DNA of 64,000 nucleotides from Aurifilum marmelostoma (GCA_027559495.1 JAMXSV010000007.1:434001-498000), one strand, 5' to 3'; counted from the stretch's first letter, positions 21,566 through 32,649 are shown. The notes: a model not told the origin generated them from the letters alone. Made by a program: numbers and translations.

Positions 21566-22514
21566 GGCTCAGATGCTCTTGGAAAAAGTTGTGGTGATGA
21601 GCAAGTCTAAAAAGATATGGTCGGGGCAAAACTAAGGAGCAAAATCGAGGGTTGTTGAGTTCCTGGTGGGTTATGCGGGGCAGGTAGCAACAAGTCGAGA
21701 CAGGTGCCTACAACGCGTTTCCGATGTGTCACAAAATGCTAATGGTTGGAATCAAAGTCAGGTGGCAAGACGAGCTCAAGTGATTGGAACAGGACGCTCA
21801 CAAGTGCGCAACAATGTTGTTGAGGGTAGAATGTTGGTTTATCAGCAGTAAACTAGATGACGGGAGCGCAGACACAGCGCATTGCCCCTCCAACAAGCCG
21901 CTGCAGCAGATTTTCACACGCCAGCTCTGTTGGCGCCTACCAAAGGTGCCCAGGTATATGCCACAGGGTGCACCACCACCACGACGTAGTGTATGAGTAG
22001 CCACTGGGGTTCCCAACAAGTCAGGATTATTTTGATAACTCAGCTTTCTCATGACGCTGTTTCAGTGAACAAAACGTACAAAATTCGATGCGTGCCTTAT
22101 ATTCCATCGCTGCATCCATTGCTTCTTGCAGTGACGGCAGCCATTTTGGGGGTCCCAGGAAACTTGGACCGATCCGCACGTAAAATACCAGACTGTAAGG
22201 TGGAAGCGAAGTCAAAAATGTATCTCACAGGGAACAGGGAGCACCTCAGGCTATGCTCGTTCATTCATAAAATCTCCATCAGGTAGCCTCAAAACACTGG
22301 TGTCTACGCTGTGCCAGGAAATCATACGGCGAGTGTGGGGAGGGCCCATGAAAATCTGGAACGCGTCATAGCAGCTTCTGAAGCGTCCAAACAGGCAGCT
22401 AGCATCAACAGGAAATGGCATTTTATCAAACTGTAGTGGGGGATTATTTCTTCTTCGCGTCGATGGCAAGCCAAACGACTGCAATGAAAAAAAAAAAAAA
22501 GGTAGTTCGCGTCA
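21566..22514. other. Intergenic region between U2 snRNA and the Xdj1-like gene
   Basis: Promoter side of the DnaJ gene. It contains an A13 tract at about 22487-22500, just downstream of the U2 transcript. No open frame looks real. Confidence 0.5.
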
Positions 22515-22693
22515 CTCTCAGGCAGTGTGGTAGAGAGGACACTGTGGAGGTTGACCGTGGGCAAGCCCAGAGGATCATCCTCCGAAGGACAAAAATTAGA
22601 ATAATCACGATTGCATTCCGTAGAATGCTTTCAGAGATTAAACTGAAAAGAACAGATACTACACTTGATCTAAGCCAAACTGTTTTCGAGAAT
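22515..22693 (-). ncRNA. U2 spliceosomal snRNA
   Basis: Base-pairs with the intron branch site and with U6 in the spliceosome. On the minus strand the region reads ATTCTCG at the 5' end, then GGCTTAGATCAAGTGTAG and TATCTGTTCTTTTCAG. This is the near-invariant U2 core, with the branch-site recognition element GTAGTA at about 22651. Stem IIa is seen as TTTCAG-loop-CTGAAA, stem IIb as GCATTC-TACG-GAATGC, then a candidate Sm site AATTTTTG. The 3' hairpins include GGGCTTGCCC and CAGTGT...ACACTG. The usual stem-loop I (GCCTTTTGGC) is replaced here by AAAACAGTTTGGC. Ends are estimated: 5' from the ATTCTCG start, 3' from the last hairpin. A T13 run follows about 15-30 bases downstream. Confidence 0.9.
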
Positions 22694-23276
22694 TGTCAGT
22701 ATCATATGGCCATCAAGTGTAACTTGGGGGGGGGGTACTAACAGGCAAAGAGAGCTGAAGAGAAGAGAAAAGAAAACTGAAAAGGCCGGGTGGGAAGCAA
22801 GACTATATAGTAGTGTCTGCAAGTGCACGGTCCAGGTGCGCCAGCCACTTACCGCCTTCCGTTCTTGGAATAACTCAGCTTCTGCCATTCCCTCCAGCGC
22901 TAGTCTCAAATTGGTGGGCGAGCCACTGTGTTCCACCATCAACTATCAAATTGATTCCAAGTCCAAAGATGCTTTCCCCAACCACTTAAAAGCAGTATGT
23001 AAATAATAGCCTGTAGGATAATGAATATGGAACACACTTCCTTATTTGATCCTTCTTCATCAGCGTTATCCCACCATCCATTCCCTTGTGTTGAGGTCGT
23101 GGCCCCTGCCCTTGTGGCTAACAAGAACCCGCCTATTTCTGCGGCCTGACAGTTAGTGCATATACTGCATTAGCAGGTCACCTCACCAAGCTTTTTCTTC
23201 CTCCTGAACCAACATCTTTCTGCAGAATAATTGTCCATCCCCCTCCACGGTCCCCCATGACCCGCACACATGAGAT
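22694..23276. promoter_or_regulatory. Shared upstream region of U2 snRNA (-) and mitochondrial GluRS (+)
   Basis: A divergent 583-bp region with a G10 run at about 22727-22736, close to the U2 5' end. No promoter element could be named with confidence. Confidence 0.45.
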
Positions 23277-26200
23277 ATGGGCGGCCTACTGCTCTTCAGG
23301 AGGCCTCTAGACCCAGGATGTCTCTCATCACGGCTCCATCAGGTGCGCCGTTATGCCTTGATAGGCAAACCTAAGCTACAGGCGGAACCGACATGGGCCC
23401 TGCCAAAGACGCCTGCACGAACGAGATTCGCACCCTCGCCAACGGGATATCTACACCTCGGATCGCTGCGGACAGCTCTGTACAACTACCTTTTAGCTCA
23501 GGCGACTGGTGGTCAATTTGTCATCAGGCTTGAAGATACCGATCAGGTGAGGAGGCGATGTAGCTTCTTTATCCTAAAGCCAGGTCGCTGACGGTATGTA
23601 TAGACCCGTTTCGTGGCAGATTCAGAGCCACGGCTGTACGATGACTTGACCTGGGCAGGTCTTCAATGGGATGAGGGTACGTCTGTTGGCTGTGTCAAAG
23701 CCTTTTTCCTTTTGAGATAGCGAAACTCATCGTCTCCACAGGGCCGGATAAAGGTGGCCCATTCGGTCCATATAAGCAGGTGCGTGCGTGGTGCTTCGCT
23801 CTTCTTGAAAAGGCCTTGTGTGCATATTGTTGAGCTGACGACCTCGCAGTCTGATCGTCTCGACTTGTATAAACAACATGCAGTGTCTCTCATGGACAGT
23901 GATCGTGCCTTTCGGTGCTTCTGTACGCAGGAAGAGCTCGAGTTCAACGTCAAACAGGCCACCGCCAGAGGGGCTGCAGCCCACTACCCAGGAACATGCA
24001 TGAGTATCAGCAAATCTGAGTCCGACAGGCGAGCAGCAAACGGGGAGCCACACACGATCCGGTTCAAAGCGTCAGAGACACCCGTCTCGGCCCCGGACCT
24101 GGTGTATGGTGCCTACAAAAAGAATGAGCGCGAAGACAACTTCATCATCATGAAGAGCGATGGATATCCTACATATCACTTTGCCAATGTGATTGACGAC
24201 CATTTCATGAAGATTACCCACGTCATTCGTGGTGCTGTATGTCCTCTGCCTTTTCCGAAAGCACGGGGGGAAATCTGTCGTCCAAGAGCCGTCGTGAGGA
24301 TACGAAGCTGACATGCCGCAGGAATGGCTGATCTCAACACCAAAACATGTCGAGCTGTACAATGCTTTTGGGTGGCAACCCCCCAACTTCGCCCATGTGG
24401 GTCTACTTGTTGACTCACAAAGGCAGAAGTTGAGCAAACGGGACATAGACAATATCGGCATCAGTGTCTACCGGGCCAATAAGATCATGCCAGAGGCCCT
24501 GCTGAACTACTCGGCGCTGCTTGGGTGGGATCCCAATCTGCAACATAACCGGCATCTGAACAAGCAAGGAATCCTGACTCTGGAAGACATGAAGAAGAAC
24601 GTGAGTGTCGACCGCGTCTGTGCTTGGGAGGAAGAATAGAAACGAATGGCGCTGACCTGGGAGCAGTTCACGTTGAAATTCACCCGAGGCGATATCGTTG
24701 TGGACCTGGCCAAGCTGAAGTTCTTCCAGACCAAGTACACTCGTGGTCTGGTCTCCGGGGACATTGCGGACCCCGAGGCGCTGCACAGAAACATCATCAA
24801 GCCCATCATGGATGAAATGCACAAATTCGACGCTCAGCTTAAAGAAAGTCGCAGTGCTTCGATTTCTGAAGACGACGAACTGTGCGACACCTATCAGACC
24901 ATCGGCGACCGTGTTATATTCGAACATGGCATCACTGAAGACGACGTCCTCAAAGTTCTCAATATGTGGAAGGGATCACTGGACGATCCTGTCCAGTTCT
25001 TCTACGACAACATCTTCGCCTTCTACCCCGTCTCGAAGGTGGCCTTGAAGAAGAGTTTCCTGGAGCTCCAGGACGGCGTGGCCCGTGTCAAGGTTGACAA
25101 GGGCAAGAAATCCCTCGCCAATGCGGATATCTCCAAGGTTTTCCTCTGGTTGAGGCTCGAGCTGAAGGAGATCGAGGCCCATGATTGGAACGAAGAGACC
25201 CTGGGCCCCGTCGTGAAGCGGCTTGCAATGTCCATTTCGTACTACGACACCAAGAAGGATCAGCTGGTCGACCAGAGCGCCGGGTGGAAGTTCATGCGTT
25301 GGGCACTCCTCAACAGCAGATCAGGGCTGCCCATTGTGCCAATGATGGTGTTGTGGGGGCGGGAGGAGTCGCTCCGGCGCCTGAAGAACGCGCGGATCTC
25401 AGCTGCACAGCAAGAAGACAAACTCAAGGCGGGGATCATGGAGGCAGAACAGAAGCGGCTTGCCAGGAAGATACACCACCGATACGTCAGAGAAGGATTC
25501 GACAAGGATGGTGTCAGAAACGACGAGGACACCCAAAGCCATTTCCAGGAGATCGAAGCCCGGAACGTCGAGGTGCAGCGGGCGAGACCATTCGTCGAGG
25601 TGGACGAGAAGGTGGCGCAGAGCCCACCGCCGCAGTATGAGCCCAAAGGACCCTTTGCGACCGCTGCTCCCTCTGTGCCTGTCAAGAGACCCCCCAGAGA
25701 AACCGAGCGCTCACCAAAGTTTCTCCCTTTTCACGAGTGGAAGCGGGCCACTCGTCACCTCAATCTGCACTCAGACGAATCGGACGGGTATGTGCCAGTG
25801 CTCGGGGGGCGTGAGCAGCATAACGGCAGCCAGCAAGCTGAAAGACAGAGCTCATCAGAGCCTAAAGGGCCTCTACACCCTAAAGGGCCTCTACACCCCA
25901 AAGGGCCAGCAAAGCGCGGGGCATTCTTGGTAGGCGAGCCGATCCCAGACCTCGGAGCCCATATCCGGCAGATCAAGCTCGTAAATCGCAGGAAGACCAC
26001 GGACGAGGTCGCAGGCCAGTCTCAAGATCGGCCAGCTATGGACGATGAGCCATCCGGAAAACGCTACGGAGTATACGGGCGGCTCCGAGAAGTCATGACC
26101 ACGAGAGGAAAAGGCCCGATGTACACGGGGCCGGCGGTCGGCGGCGTGCCCTGGGCGATCAGCCAACGTTCGGAAGAACAATTTGCGGGCATTCTCTCTG

Positions 26201-26331
26201 CTGCAAACCATATAGAGGCAGATCGACGCGAGCGCAGGGCCCGCAGAGAGCGCGAGGAGGAGGACGCCAGGGGCGCAAAGGAGATAGAGGAAAGGATAGC
26301 TGCGTGGGCGAAGGGCAATCGAGAATTTTAA
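23277..26331 (+). CDS. mse1: Mitochondrial glutamyl-tRNA synthetase with a ~300-residue C-terminal extension
   Basis: Class I synthetase charging mitochondrial tRNA with glutamate. Exons: 23277-23546, 23604-23676, 23742-23779, 23850-24236, 24322-24600, 24667-26331; all introns are GT..YAG and the product is 903 aa. After a leader rich in Arg and Leu comes RFAPSPTGYLHLGSLRTALY (HIGH-type HLGS near 60-63), LEDTDQTRFV, the catalytic-domain text GYPTYHFANVIDDHFMKITH, and the KMSKS-type KLSKR at about 292-296. The anticodon-binding region runs to about residue 600 (SGLPIVPMMVLWGREESLRR). The remaining 300 residues are charged and low in hydrophobics, with a PKGPLH tandem repeat and an Arg/Glu-rich end, and match no domain I know. 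Yeast Mse1 has only about 536 residues. The extension is in one exon with no stop, so it is probably translated. Confidence 0.93.
25861..25910 (+). repeat. 18-bp tandem repeat in the GluRS extension
   Basis: Two and a half copies of an 18-base unit (starting CCTAAAGGGCC) encode PKGPLH-PKGPLH-PKGP, keeping the frame. Confidence 0.9.
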
Positions 26332-26721
26332 AGGATCCCGGCTAGGTTCGATTGAGGGCGGTATACGGCACTGCCACTGCTCGACGTGCATCGCCTGGCA
26401 CGTGTCATTATGGATAGTATTGTCATTTGGTTGTCTGATCTTTCCCCCATATTGGAAGATTGCAACTTCTGGAAAAAGAAAAAAAAAAAAGAAGAAAAAG
26501 CCCCTGTTCAATCAATCCACCTAGACGCCATCTATGCAGTGCTTCCGGTAGCTTAATTCCTCGCATGATGCGGTGCTCCCCGACGAAAACCTGTCCGTCG
26601 ATATGTGCTCTCGAGACGAGAAGGATAGTATCGTAGCATCGTTTTGTCTCCCAACTCCCAACAATCAAATCAAGAAATGCATGCCTTTCCACGTTTTTGT
26701 CCCCATTGTCTCGTTCTGGAC
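26332..26721. other. Convergent intergenic region between the GluRS and csn5
   Basis: The 390 bases between facing stop codons include an A-rich tract at about 26475-26498. Presumed 3' UTRs only. Confidence 0.55.
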
Positions 26722-27750
26722 TCAAAGGTCACCGCCCAGACCGTTGAAGACCTTGGCCTTGACCTGCACAGCCATCAGACCGGTCTCCTCCTTGGCGGCG
26801 ATCTGCCTGCTGTCCTTGACCAGCTTGTCCAGGTTCTGGTTGATGGCGGTCAAGCTCGCGCCGCCGCCGACGAGGAAGCCGTCCATCTGCGGATGGGCGC
26901 GGGTCTTGCGCTGCAGGTCCTTGGTGAGCTCCCTGACCTTGGACCCCAGGTCCAGCAGCTGCCTGGTGCCGTAGTCGCGGTTGGTGACGAGGGGGTTCGC
27001 GGAGAGGGTCTGCACCCAGTACTTGTTCCACAGCAGGTCCAGCAGGTGCGACTCGAGGGTGCTCTTGAAGGTCTCGACCTCGAGGCTGTAGTAGCGGTCG
27101 GCGTGGGCGCCAAAGTCCTCTGCCTTGGCCATGGGCACGGTCTGGTAGCCGTCGGAGCCGGCAGCGCCGGTGGGCTTGTAGTTCTCGGGGTAGGTCCTGA
27201 AGGCGCCGATCTCGACCTTGCCGGCGCTGATGGTGCGGTGGGGGTCGATGACGACGGCGACAAAGGGGTCCTCAAAGGTCTGCCAGTTGTGCTGGGTGGC
27301 GACGTCGATGCCCGACAGCCAGCAGCCGTAGCCCGGGTGGCTGTGGTACCAGCCCAGGATGTTCTCCTGGCGGGCGCCCTGCTCGCGGGCCAGGGTGGGG
27401 AAGTTGACCATGTACTCGTTGGCCTCCTCCTGCGCGTTGACGCGGGTCTCTGTGCCCTCGACAGGCAGGCGGAAGGCGTCGGTGACCACCAGGGCGCCCT
27501 CCTCGACGAAGCCCTGCATCAGGCCCATGACCTCGATGTTGCCGCCGGACCGGGCGTGCATGACCATCTTGATGAGCGCGACGGCCGAGATGCGCACCGC
27601 CTTGAAGTGATTGGGGTCGGCCCTCCACGGCCTGGCCGCTCGCAGCGCCTTTTGGCGTTCATTGTCGAAGTCGTAGAGGGAGTCGCGGGTCGGGTCGACG
27701 AGCTTGACGTTGTTCTCGAGCTCCCAGCCCTTCAGAGCCGAGGCCTCCAT
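26722..27750 (-). CDS. csn5: COP9 signalosome subunit 5, JAMM deneddylase
   Basis: Catalytic subunit of the COP9 signalosome, a zinc metallo-isopeptidase that removes Nedd8 from cullins. Single exon, 342 aa, starting MEASALKGWELENNV. The MPN domain shows the full JAMM motif: an upstream Glu (NIEVMGLMQG, near 73), then GWYHSHPGYGCWLSGID with zinc-binding His near 136 and 138 and Asp near 149. FEDPFVAVVIDPHRT, typical of Csn5, follows. The C-terminal half (TFKSTLESHLLDLLWNKYWV) is helical. All active-site residues are present, so the protein should be active inside the complex. Its promoter faces the hemerythrin-like gene 3' end. Confidence 0.97.
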   Translation of the reverse strand: MEASALKGWELENNVKLVDPTRDSLYDFDNERQKALRAARPWRADPNHFKAVRISAVALIKMVMHARSGGNIEVMGLMQGFVEEGALVVTDAFRLPVEGTETRVNAQEEANEYMVNFPTLAREQGARQENILGWYHSHPGYGCWLSGIDVATQHNWQTFEDPFVAVVIDPHRTISAGKVEIGAFRTYPENYKPTGAAGSDGYQTVPMAKAEDFGAHADRYYSLEVETFKSTLESHLLDLLWNKYWVQTLSANPLVTNRDYGTRQLLDLGSKVRELTKDLQRKTRAHPQMDGFLVGGGASLTAINQNLDKLVKDSRQIAAKEETGLMAVQVKAKVFNGLGGDL

Positions 27751-28583
27751 GACGACGGCTGACCTTCCCTCGAGAGGTAGAGAGAGAGGAGCGAGGAGGT
27801 TGGAATGGTCGTACCTTGTAGGCCAGAAAGATGGGTTGAACTGTCAGAGGCTGCGAGGCAAGGTTCGTCTGTGGTAAATGTAGCGAAGCGTTGAGCCCCA
27901 GTGGTGATAGGTGACGAGGCAGTAGTAGCTTGAAGCTCGGGCTGGCTGCTGTGGTTGACCGCGGGGTCAGCACTTGGGAGATGTGCAGTGGGTAGTGATA
28001 AGAGATAAACCCCACTAAAGTACTACATAGGTACTGTATGCCTGTGCTAGAAGCCTTTGGGTGGCCGTCAGCTCCACCCCCCAGACCGTCGGGACCCTCT
28101 GAAGGCACTCGCTCTACTGTACGTAAATCATTGCTCCGATGTGACACTCTACAAATGCAGAAAAATTGTCACGCGCTCGTGGACTATCTTTGACCCTCAT
28201 TATTGTGAGGTCGTGACAACCCATATCATCATTCTATCCTGACTACGACTTACCTGATCCTAAGAACTGCCAACGTCCACAGGTTGTAGCCTCGAGACAC
28301 GATACGGCCCCCAAGTCTTGCTGTCAGACTCGTATCATTTGGGTTTCAACAGCTTCAAATGTCTGCTCATCTCAAGCCCTGTGAATAGCTGATCAGTGGA
28401 CACTATAGAGATGCCGGACTATGCTAGTACCAGACAGACCCTTGATCAGTGCGAGATGCGCCTTGGTATACAACAACGGACAATCCTGATCTACGTCAAC
28501 AAGTCTACAGGAAGCAGGGCTGCTAGATATCATACAAAATAATAACAAAGGGCCTAAAGAAGGAGAAGAAACCAATAATCCCT
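27751..28583. other. Intergenic region between the hemerythrin-like gene (3' end) and csn5 (5' end)
   Basis: The csn5 promoter side has a short GAGA stretch near 27778-27792. No further gene is supported. Confidence 0.5.
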
Positions 28584-29268
28584 TTACATAGGTATCCTCC
28601 TAACCTCATCCAGCGTAAAATACCGCCTCACGTTGTCCGCTCCCAGCGTCTTGACCTCCTGGTCCAGATGCTTCCACAGCACCTCCCCCCAGGTGTCCAT
28701 CTGCGCCCGCAGCACGCCCATCTCCAGCTCCACCTCCCCGTTCCTGCACTTGCGCAGATAGTCCTCCATGCCGTCCATCCCCTTGTGGATCTCCTTGTGC
28801 TGCTGCAGCAGCTCTGCCGCTTTCCGCCCACCCTTGCCGCCCGGCTGGAACTCGGGCATCTTGCGCGCCAGCACGGGGAAGATGTACGTCTCCTCTATGT
28901 TGTGGTGCGTCGTGAGGTGGCTGATGAGCGAGAGGCCTTCATCTAGGAACTGCTTGAGGCCCATGCCGGCCGGTCTGCGCCCTGATGAGGCTGCGGTGTA
29001 GAGAGTTGTCCAGGTGCGGCGGAAGTGCTCATGCTGAGGAACATGTTAATGACGACAGGGTCTGACGTTGTTGAGTAAATTAGAACAAAAGAGACAAGGA
29101 GTGAAGGGGATGTCTTACAAAATAATCCATATGCTCCGCGAGCCTGTTGTACTGCTTGAATTCGTGCGCCGACAGCGGCGGCAGCGCACGTGGCGCCTTG
29201 TCCTCTTCAGTGGCAACCCCGGACGTGGACGGAGTCACAGGGCTTCTCTCTCCTTCAGCAGATGCCAT
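28584..29268 (-). CDS. Hemerythrin/HHE cation-binding domain protein
   Basis: Exon 1 is 29268-29119 and exon 2 is 29033-28584; the intron is 85 nt (GTAAGA ... CTCAG); 199 aa. An acidic, Ser/Thr-rich N-terminus (MASAEGERSPVTPSTSGVA) leads into a four-helix region. Candidate ligands for a di-iron or similar metal site are seen in order: EHMDYFHEHF, then HLTTHHNIEETYIFPVL, then QQHKEIHKGMDGM, then WKHLDQEVKTLG. This spacing is that of the HHE family (His-His-Glu clusters in antiparallel helices). Fungal members are mostly uncharacterised; oxygen, iron or redox sensing are guesses. No signal peptide or membrane segment is seen, so it is probably cytosolic. Confidence 0.88.
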
Positions 29269-31122
29269 GCTGGCTATGTCACGGCGTCGTTGGTACTGGG
29301 AGAAGGAGAAGGACTGGTGGCAGAGATGGTGGGGTCGTCTTCCTTGTCCACCGATATATATAGTCGTGAATTTAATTCCGGCTCCAAGTGACAACAGCAG
29401 ATCTGGGCTTCTCAGTGAGCCTGTGACGACTGATCTAAAAAGTGCCCTCTCACAGCCGAGACTGGCGAGACGACTGTGCATGAGATCTCCCACAGAGCAG
29501 ACCTGATTCCAAAATCGAAAAGACAGACAGATTGATCTAGGGATAAAGATATTATATCGAACGAGAAAACGAGAGAAGGCAAGACTATGGGTTTTTTCAA
29601 TGAAAACCTGTGTACAGGGTGGTGGTCTATATATTCGGAAGGGATTTAGAGAGCAAATAAAGATGAAAGAAGAAGAAGAAAAAAAAAGATTGGCCGCTAC
29701 CACAGGCCGCGAATCATCACGATGTCTACTTACAGATTTAACGCCGAGGGGGGGTCATGACAAAGTGCTGAGTGTTCCCCTCGCTACTGCGAGACAGGGC
29801 CCCCAATACCCCACCACCGGCTGATTATCAAAGCCATTGCAAATCACCTATAGCTCAATTGGTGAGCACCCTTCAGGGGTTCTCTCCGGTGTTCCACCGC
29901 TGCACTACCCGGTACATTTTAGTGCTTCGGCTTGGGGGGGGAGGCAAGGAGGGGGACCCCAGAAGTCTTCTTTTTTTCCTCCTCCGACAAGTGTGAGTGG
30001 ACCAAATGGTTGAATCTGTTGACGGGTACGATGATCCATCTATGAAGTACACATGTATCTCATGTGCTACGTAACACAGAACCCGCAGCAGACAGCTGTC
30101 AGGCGGTGTAGTGATGCGACGCACTCTGCATAGAGGCATGGATCTGCTCGTCCGACCAAACTCGCAGGCTGATCGTGGATGGAGGGAAACCCTCTCCACC
30201 CTACTCCGCCACTGCATATTCAACTCCGGGATTTCTTCTACCTAGAGGGTTGTTCTGGAACAAATAGGGATTCGGACGCGCGGTGTTTTCCGTACGCACA
30301 TGAATAAGAACGTTCCGTATGACGTCGGACAGTATTCCAACACGATGCTGTCGAGACTGAGTTCAACCGCGGCCAGATAGGCACACAGTAAGTAGGGCGA
30401 GGTGCCCAGGAGACGAGTGTTCGACTCCTAGAATCAAAGCTAGGATACAGAGAACCATAGCTACCACACATACAAGGAGCGTCTTTATCGTTTCTTCTCG
30501 AGAAATCCTACGAGGGCTCCATCGTCTTCAGGAATTTGCTCTAAGGTGACAGCAAGACGAATGCTGTGTATTGGACGCTATATACAAATATGAGGTTTCC
30601 CTCCAACATCTACACCCCATAGTCATGGCTAGAGGCAACTGGAATGCCTGCCGCTCTTGTGCCCGAAGTCGTGCTTCTGCTTCGGCCATGACAGGCTAGG
30701 AAGCCAAGTCGGCATCGCCAGCATAGAGCATCAAGAGCTGAAGAAGCGCCCATCCCGAAATAGAAAGAAAACGCCCTGAATGCCTGAAGCCCCCTTCCCC
30801 TTTGAAACAATTGGCAAGGACAATTTGGAAACAGACTGCCGCACAACTCCTCCATCTTCTGAGAACCAACATCCTTATCTGAGCTAGGTCATTGCGTAAC
30901 AAGGTCGTTCGTACAGGTGAAGTGAGATGATCTTGGGAAGTTTCGAGGCCAGAGCTCGTCGCGATAAATCTGTCTGCCACGCTTCAGCGTGGTCACAGTA
31001 CGAGCGAACTTATGAAACGTCACAACGCCTGCCTGCCTAGCGTGGCAGGGTTGGTCGGGACGTCGACATGAGCTGTTTATTGTGACTGAGTAGACCAGTG
31101 TGCAGCATCCAGTCCGCGCAGG
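29269..31122. other. 1.9-kb region without a supported gene
   Basis: Between the hemerythrin-like gene start and the FAR1-like gene 3' end. There is a tRNA-like D-arm fragment near 29845-29870 (rejected as a tRNA) and a G9 run near 29935. Short open frames show no domain. The left part must hold the hemerythrin-like gene promoter. Confidence 0.45.
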
Positions 31123-32649
31123 CTACATTGCAGAGCCTGTGAGCAACGATCGTGTCGCCGGGTCCATATCGCCGATTGACATCTCGATGCCTCTAGACTC
31201 CATTGCATCGATTCGTGCCTCTACCTGCTGCATTCTGCTATCGAGCATCGTCGGACCGCCCATCATGGGGACGCGGTTGTTCACCATGTGGTTCTGGTGG
31301 TTCTGCTGCTGCTGCTGCTGCTGCTGGTGGTGGTGTTGATGCTGCTGATTCTGCTGGTGCTGTTCAAAGACATCAAGGCGTTTCTCTATATTTTCGAGGC
31401 GGCTCTCGATCCGGCTCAGGCCCTGGGTGGTGTCGTGGGACAGACGATCGATCTTGTGGACCAGGCTCCTAAGACTCTGCGCCACGGGATTGCTCTCTTG
31501 GCCCGGGACCGCAGTGGGCACGCGAGGCTCATGGTTGTGACGTGCTTCCTGAACCACGAAGCGCCATTGGTTCCCCAGCTGGACTTCGCAGACGGCCTTG
31601 CCACGCCACGGACAGTCCACCTTTCGCGTGCTCGGGTTGCGCTTTTTCGCGGTACTACTGTACTTCACGCCTCCTCGGTCACACACAAGGTCGAAGCGCG
31701 TCGGCTTGCCCTCGCGATAGTTGCTGGACCGAAGCTTGACAACACCGTAGCCCTGATCCTTGGCCACACGCTGTACAGCAGTAAGGAGGTCTTCAAATGT
31801 GCGGTATATGCCCTCGGGAGGAGGTGCCAGAGTCGGCGCCGGAGATTGAGGCATTGCAGAGGAGCTTCTAGCTGCGCTCGAGGGGCCTGCCAGACTCCAG
31901 TTCTGAGGTGTCTGTGGAGGAGCGGTCTGCTTCGAGGAGGCCACGTTGGACGTGGGCTGGGAGGACTGTTGGTTTGTGGGGGGAGGCGGCGTAGGGACTG
32001 AGGCGGACGGGGCGGGCGAGGGAAGATTCGTCTGCAGCAGGCCTAGTCTATCGGAATTCGAGGCAGATGAGCCGGCAGACGCTTGTTGTGCCTGCTGCTG
32101 CTGCCTCTGCTGGTCGTTCAACTTCCGCTTCTTGGTCTGTCTTGGCTGCGGGTGGGTCGGCGTTTGCTGCGGCGGGGGCGCCGATTGCTGCTGCTGCTGC
32201 TGCTGCTGCGATGCCTGCTGTTGCTGCTGCTGTTGTTGATGCTGTGCGATGGAAGTTGATGGTGTCGCTTGGGACGAAGCGGGTAAAGATACGGGTACAG
32301 GGACGGGGACGGGTGTGGCGGTAGGAATTGGGATGGTCGATTGAGGCCTGGATGGCGGCACCACCTGTTGTTGCGGTGGCACAGCAGTGGTGGCATTCAC
32401 CGGAGGCGGCGGGGCGACCGTCTGCCAGCTGTGATGCCCATAGCCCCCTGCAGCAGTGGCAGGATGCTGAGATTGTGCAGGGCCTTGAGAAAAAGGATGC
32501 GGTGCGTGAGGATGCTGCGTGTGGGCGTGGTGTTGATGCTGGTGCGGATGATGGTATGAGGGAGGCGGGACAGTGCCAACTGAAACTGTGTGGTCGTCCT
32601 GAGGGATGTTCGGTACGCTGTCATCGGCCCAGCCAATCATACGGTCCAT
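31123..32649 (-). CDS. FAR1-like zinc-finger DNA-binding protein with polyglutamine tracts
   Basis: Single exon, 508 aa. Residues 1-280 are low complexity, rich in Gln, Pro, His and Ser, with several polyQ runs and a basic TKKRKLN patch near 172-178 that could be a nuclear signal. Residues about 283-376 form a compact domain: YRTFEDLLTAVQRVAKDQGY, then RFDLVCDRGG, VDCPWRGKAVCE and EARHNHEP. Cys 323, Cys 346, His 371 and His 373 fit the C2H2 zinc site of FAR1 / WRKY-GCM1 domains, which also occur at the N-terminus of Mutator-like transposases. No DDE catalytic region is present. A predicted coiled coil with polyQ/His (about 405-450) and MMGGPTMLDSRMQQVEARID may mediate dimerisation. I infer a transcription factor, possibly derived from a transposase; the target is unknown. 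Confidence 0.82.
   Translation of the reverse strand: MDRMIGWADDSVPNIPQDDHTVSVGTVPPPSYHHPHQHQHHAHTQHPHAPHPFSQGPAQSQHPATAAGGYGHHSWQTVAPPPPVNATTAVPPQQQVVPPSRPQSTIPIPTATPVPVPVPVSLPASSQATPSTSIAQHQQQQQQQQASQQQQQQQQSAPPPQQTPTHPQPRQTKKRKLNDQQRQQQQAQQASAGSSASNSDRLGLLQTNLPSPAPSASVPTPPPPTNQQSSQPTSNVASSKQTAPPQTPQNWSLAGPSSAARSSSAMPQSPAPTLAPPPEGIYRTFEDLLTAVQRVAKDQGYGVVKLRSSNYREGKPTRFDLVCDRGGVKYSSTAKKRNPSTRKVDCPWRGKAVCEVQLGNQWRFVVQEARHNHEPRVPTAVPGQESNPVAQSLRSLVHKIDRLSHDTTQGLSRIESRLENIEKRLDVFEQHQQNQQHQHHHQQQQQQQQNHQNHMVNNRVPMMGGPTMLDSRMQQVEARIDAMESRGIEMSIGDMDPATRSLLTGSAM
31300..31332. repeat. CTG/CAG repeat in the FAR1-like gene
   Basis: About ten CTG-type triplets encode one of the polyglutamine tracts of the C-terminal coiled-coil region. 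Related tracts lie at about 32090-32110 and 32188-32240. Confidence 0.85.

Noticed and set aside
24646..24666. Start of a separate gene at the ATG before the last GluRS exon
   Set aside because: This ATG lies inside the last intron of the GluRS gene; the anticodon-binding domain continues across the CAG acceptor at 24666.
26644..27762. 372-codon open frame antisense to csn5
   Set aside because: Mirror frame of a GC-rich exon; the csn5 reading on the other strand is unmistakable.
29840..29910. tRNA-like stretch TAGCTCAATTGGTGAGC
   Set aside because: The D-arm looks right, but there is no 5-bp anticodon stem with 7-base loop, no proper TPsiC arm and no matching acceptor end.
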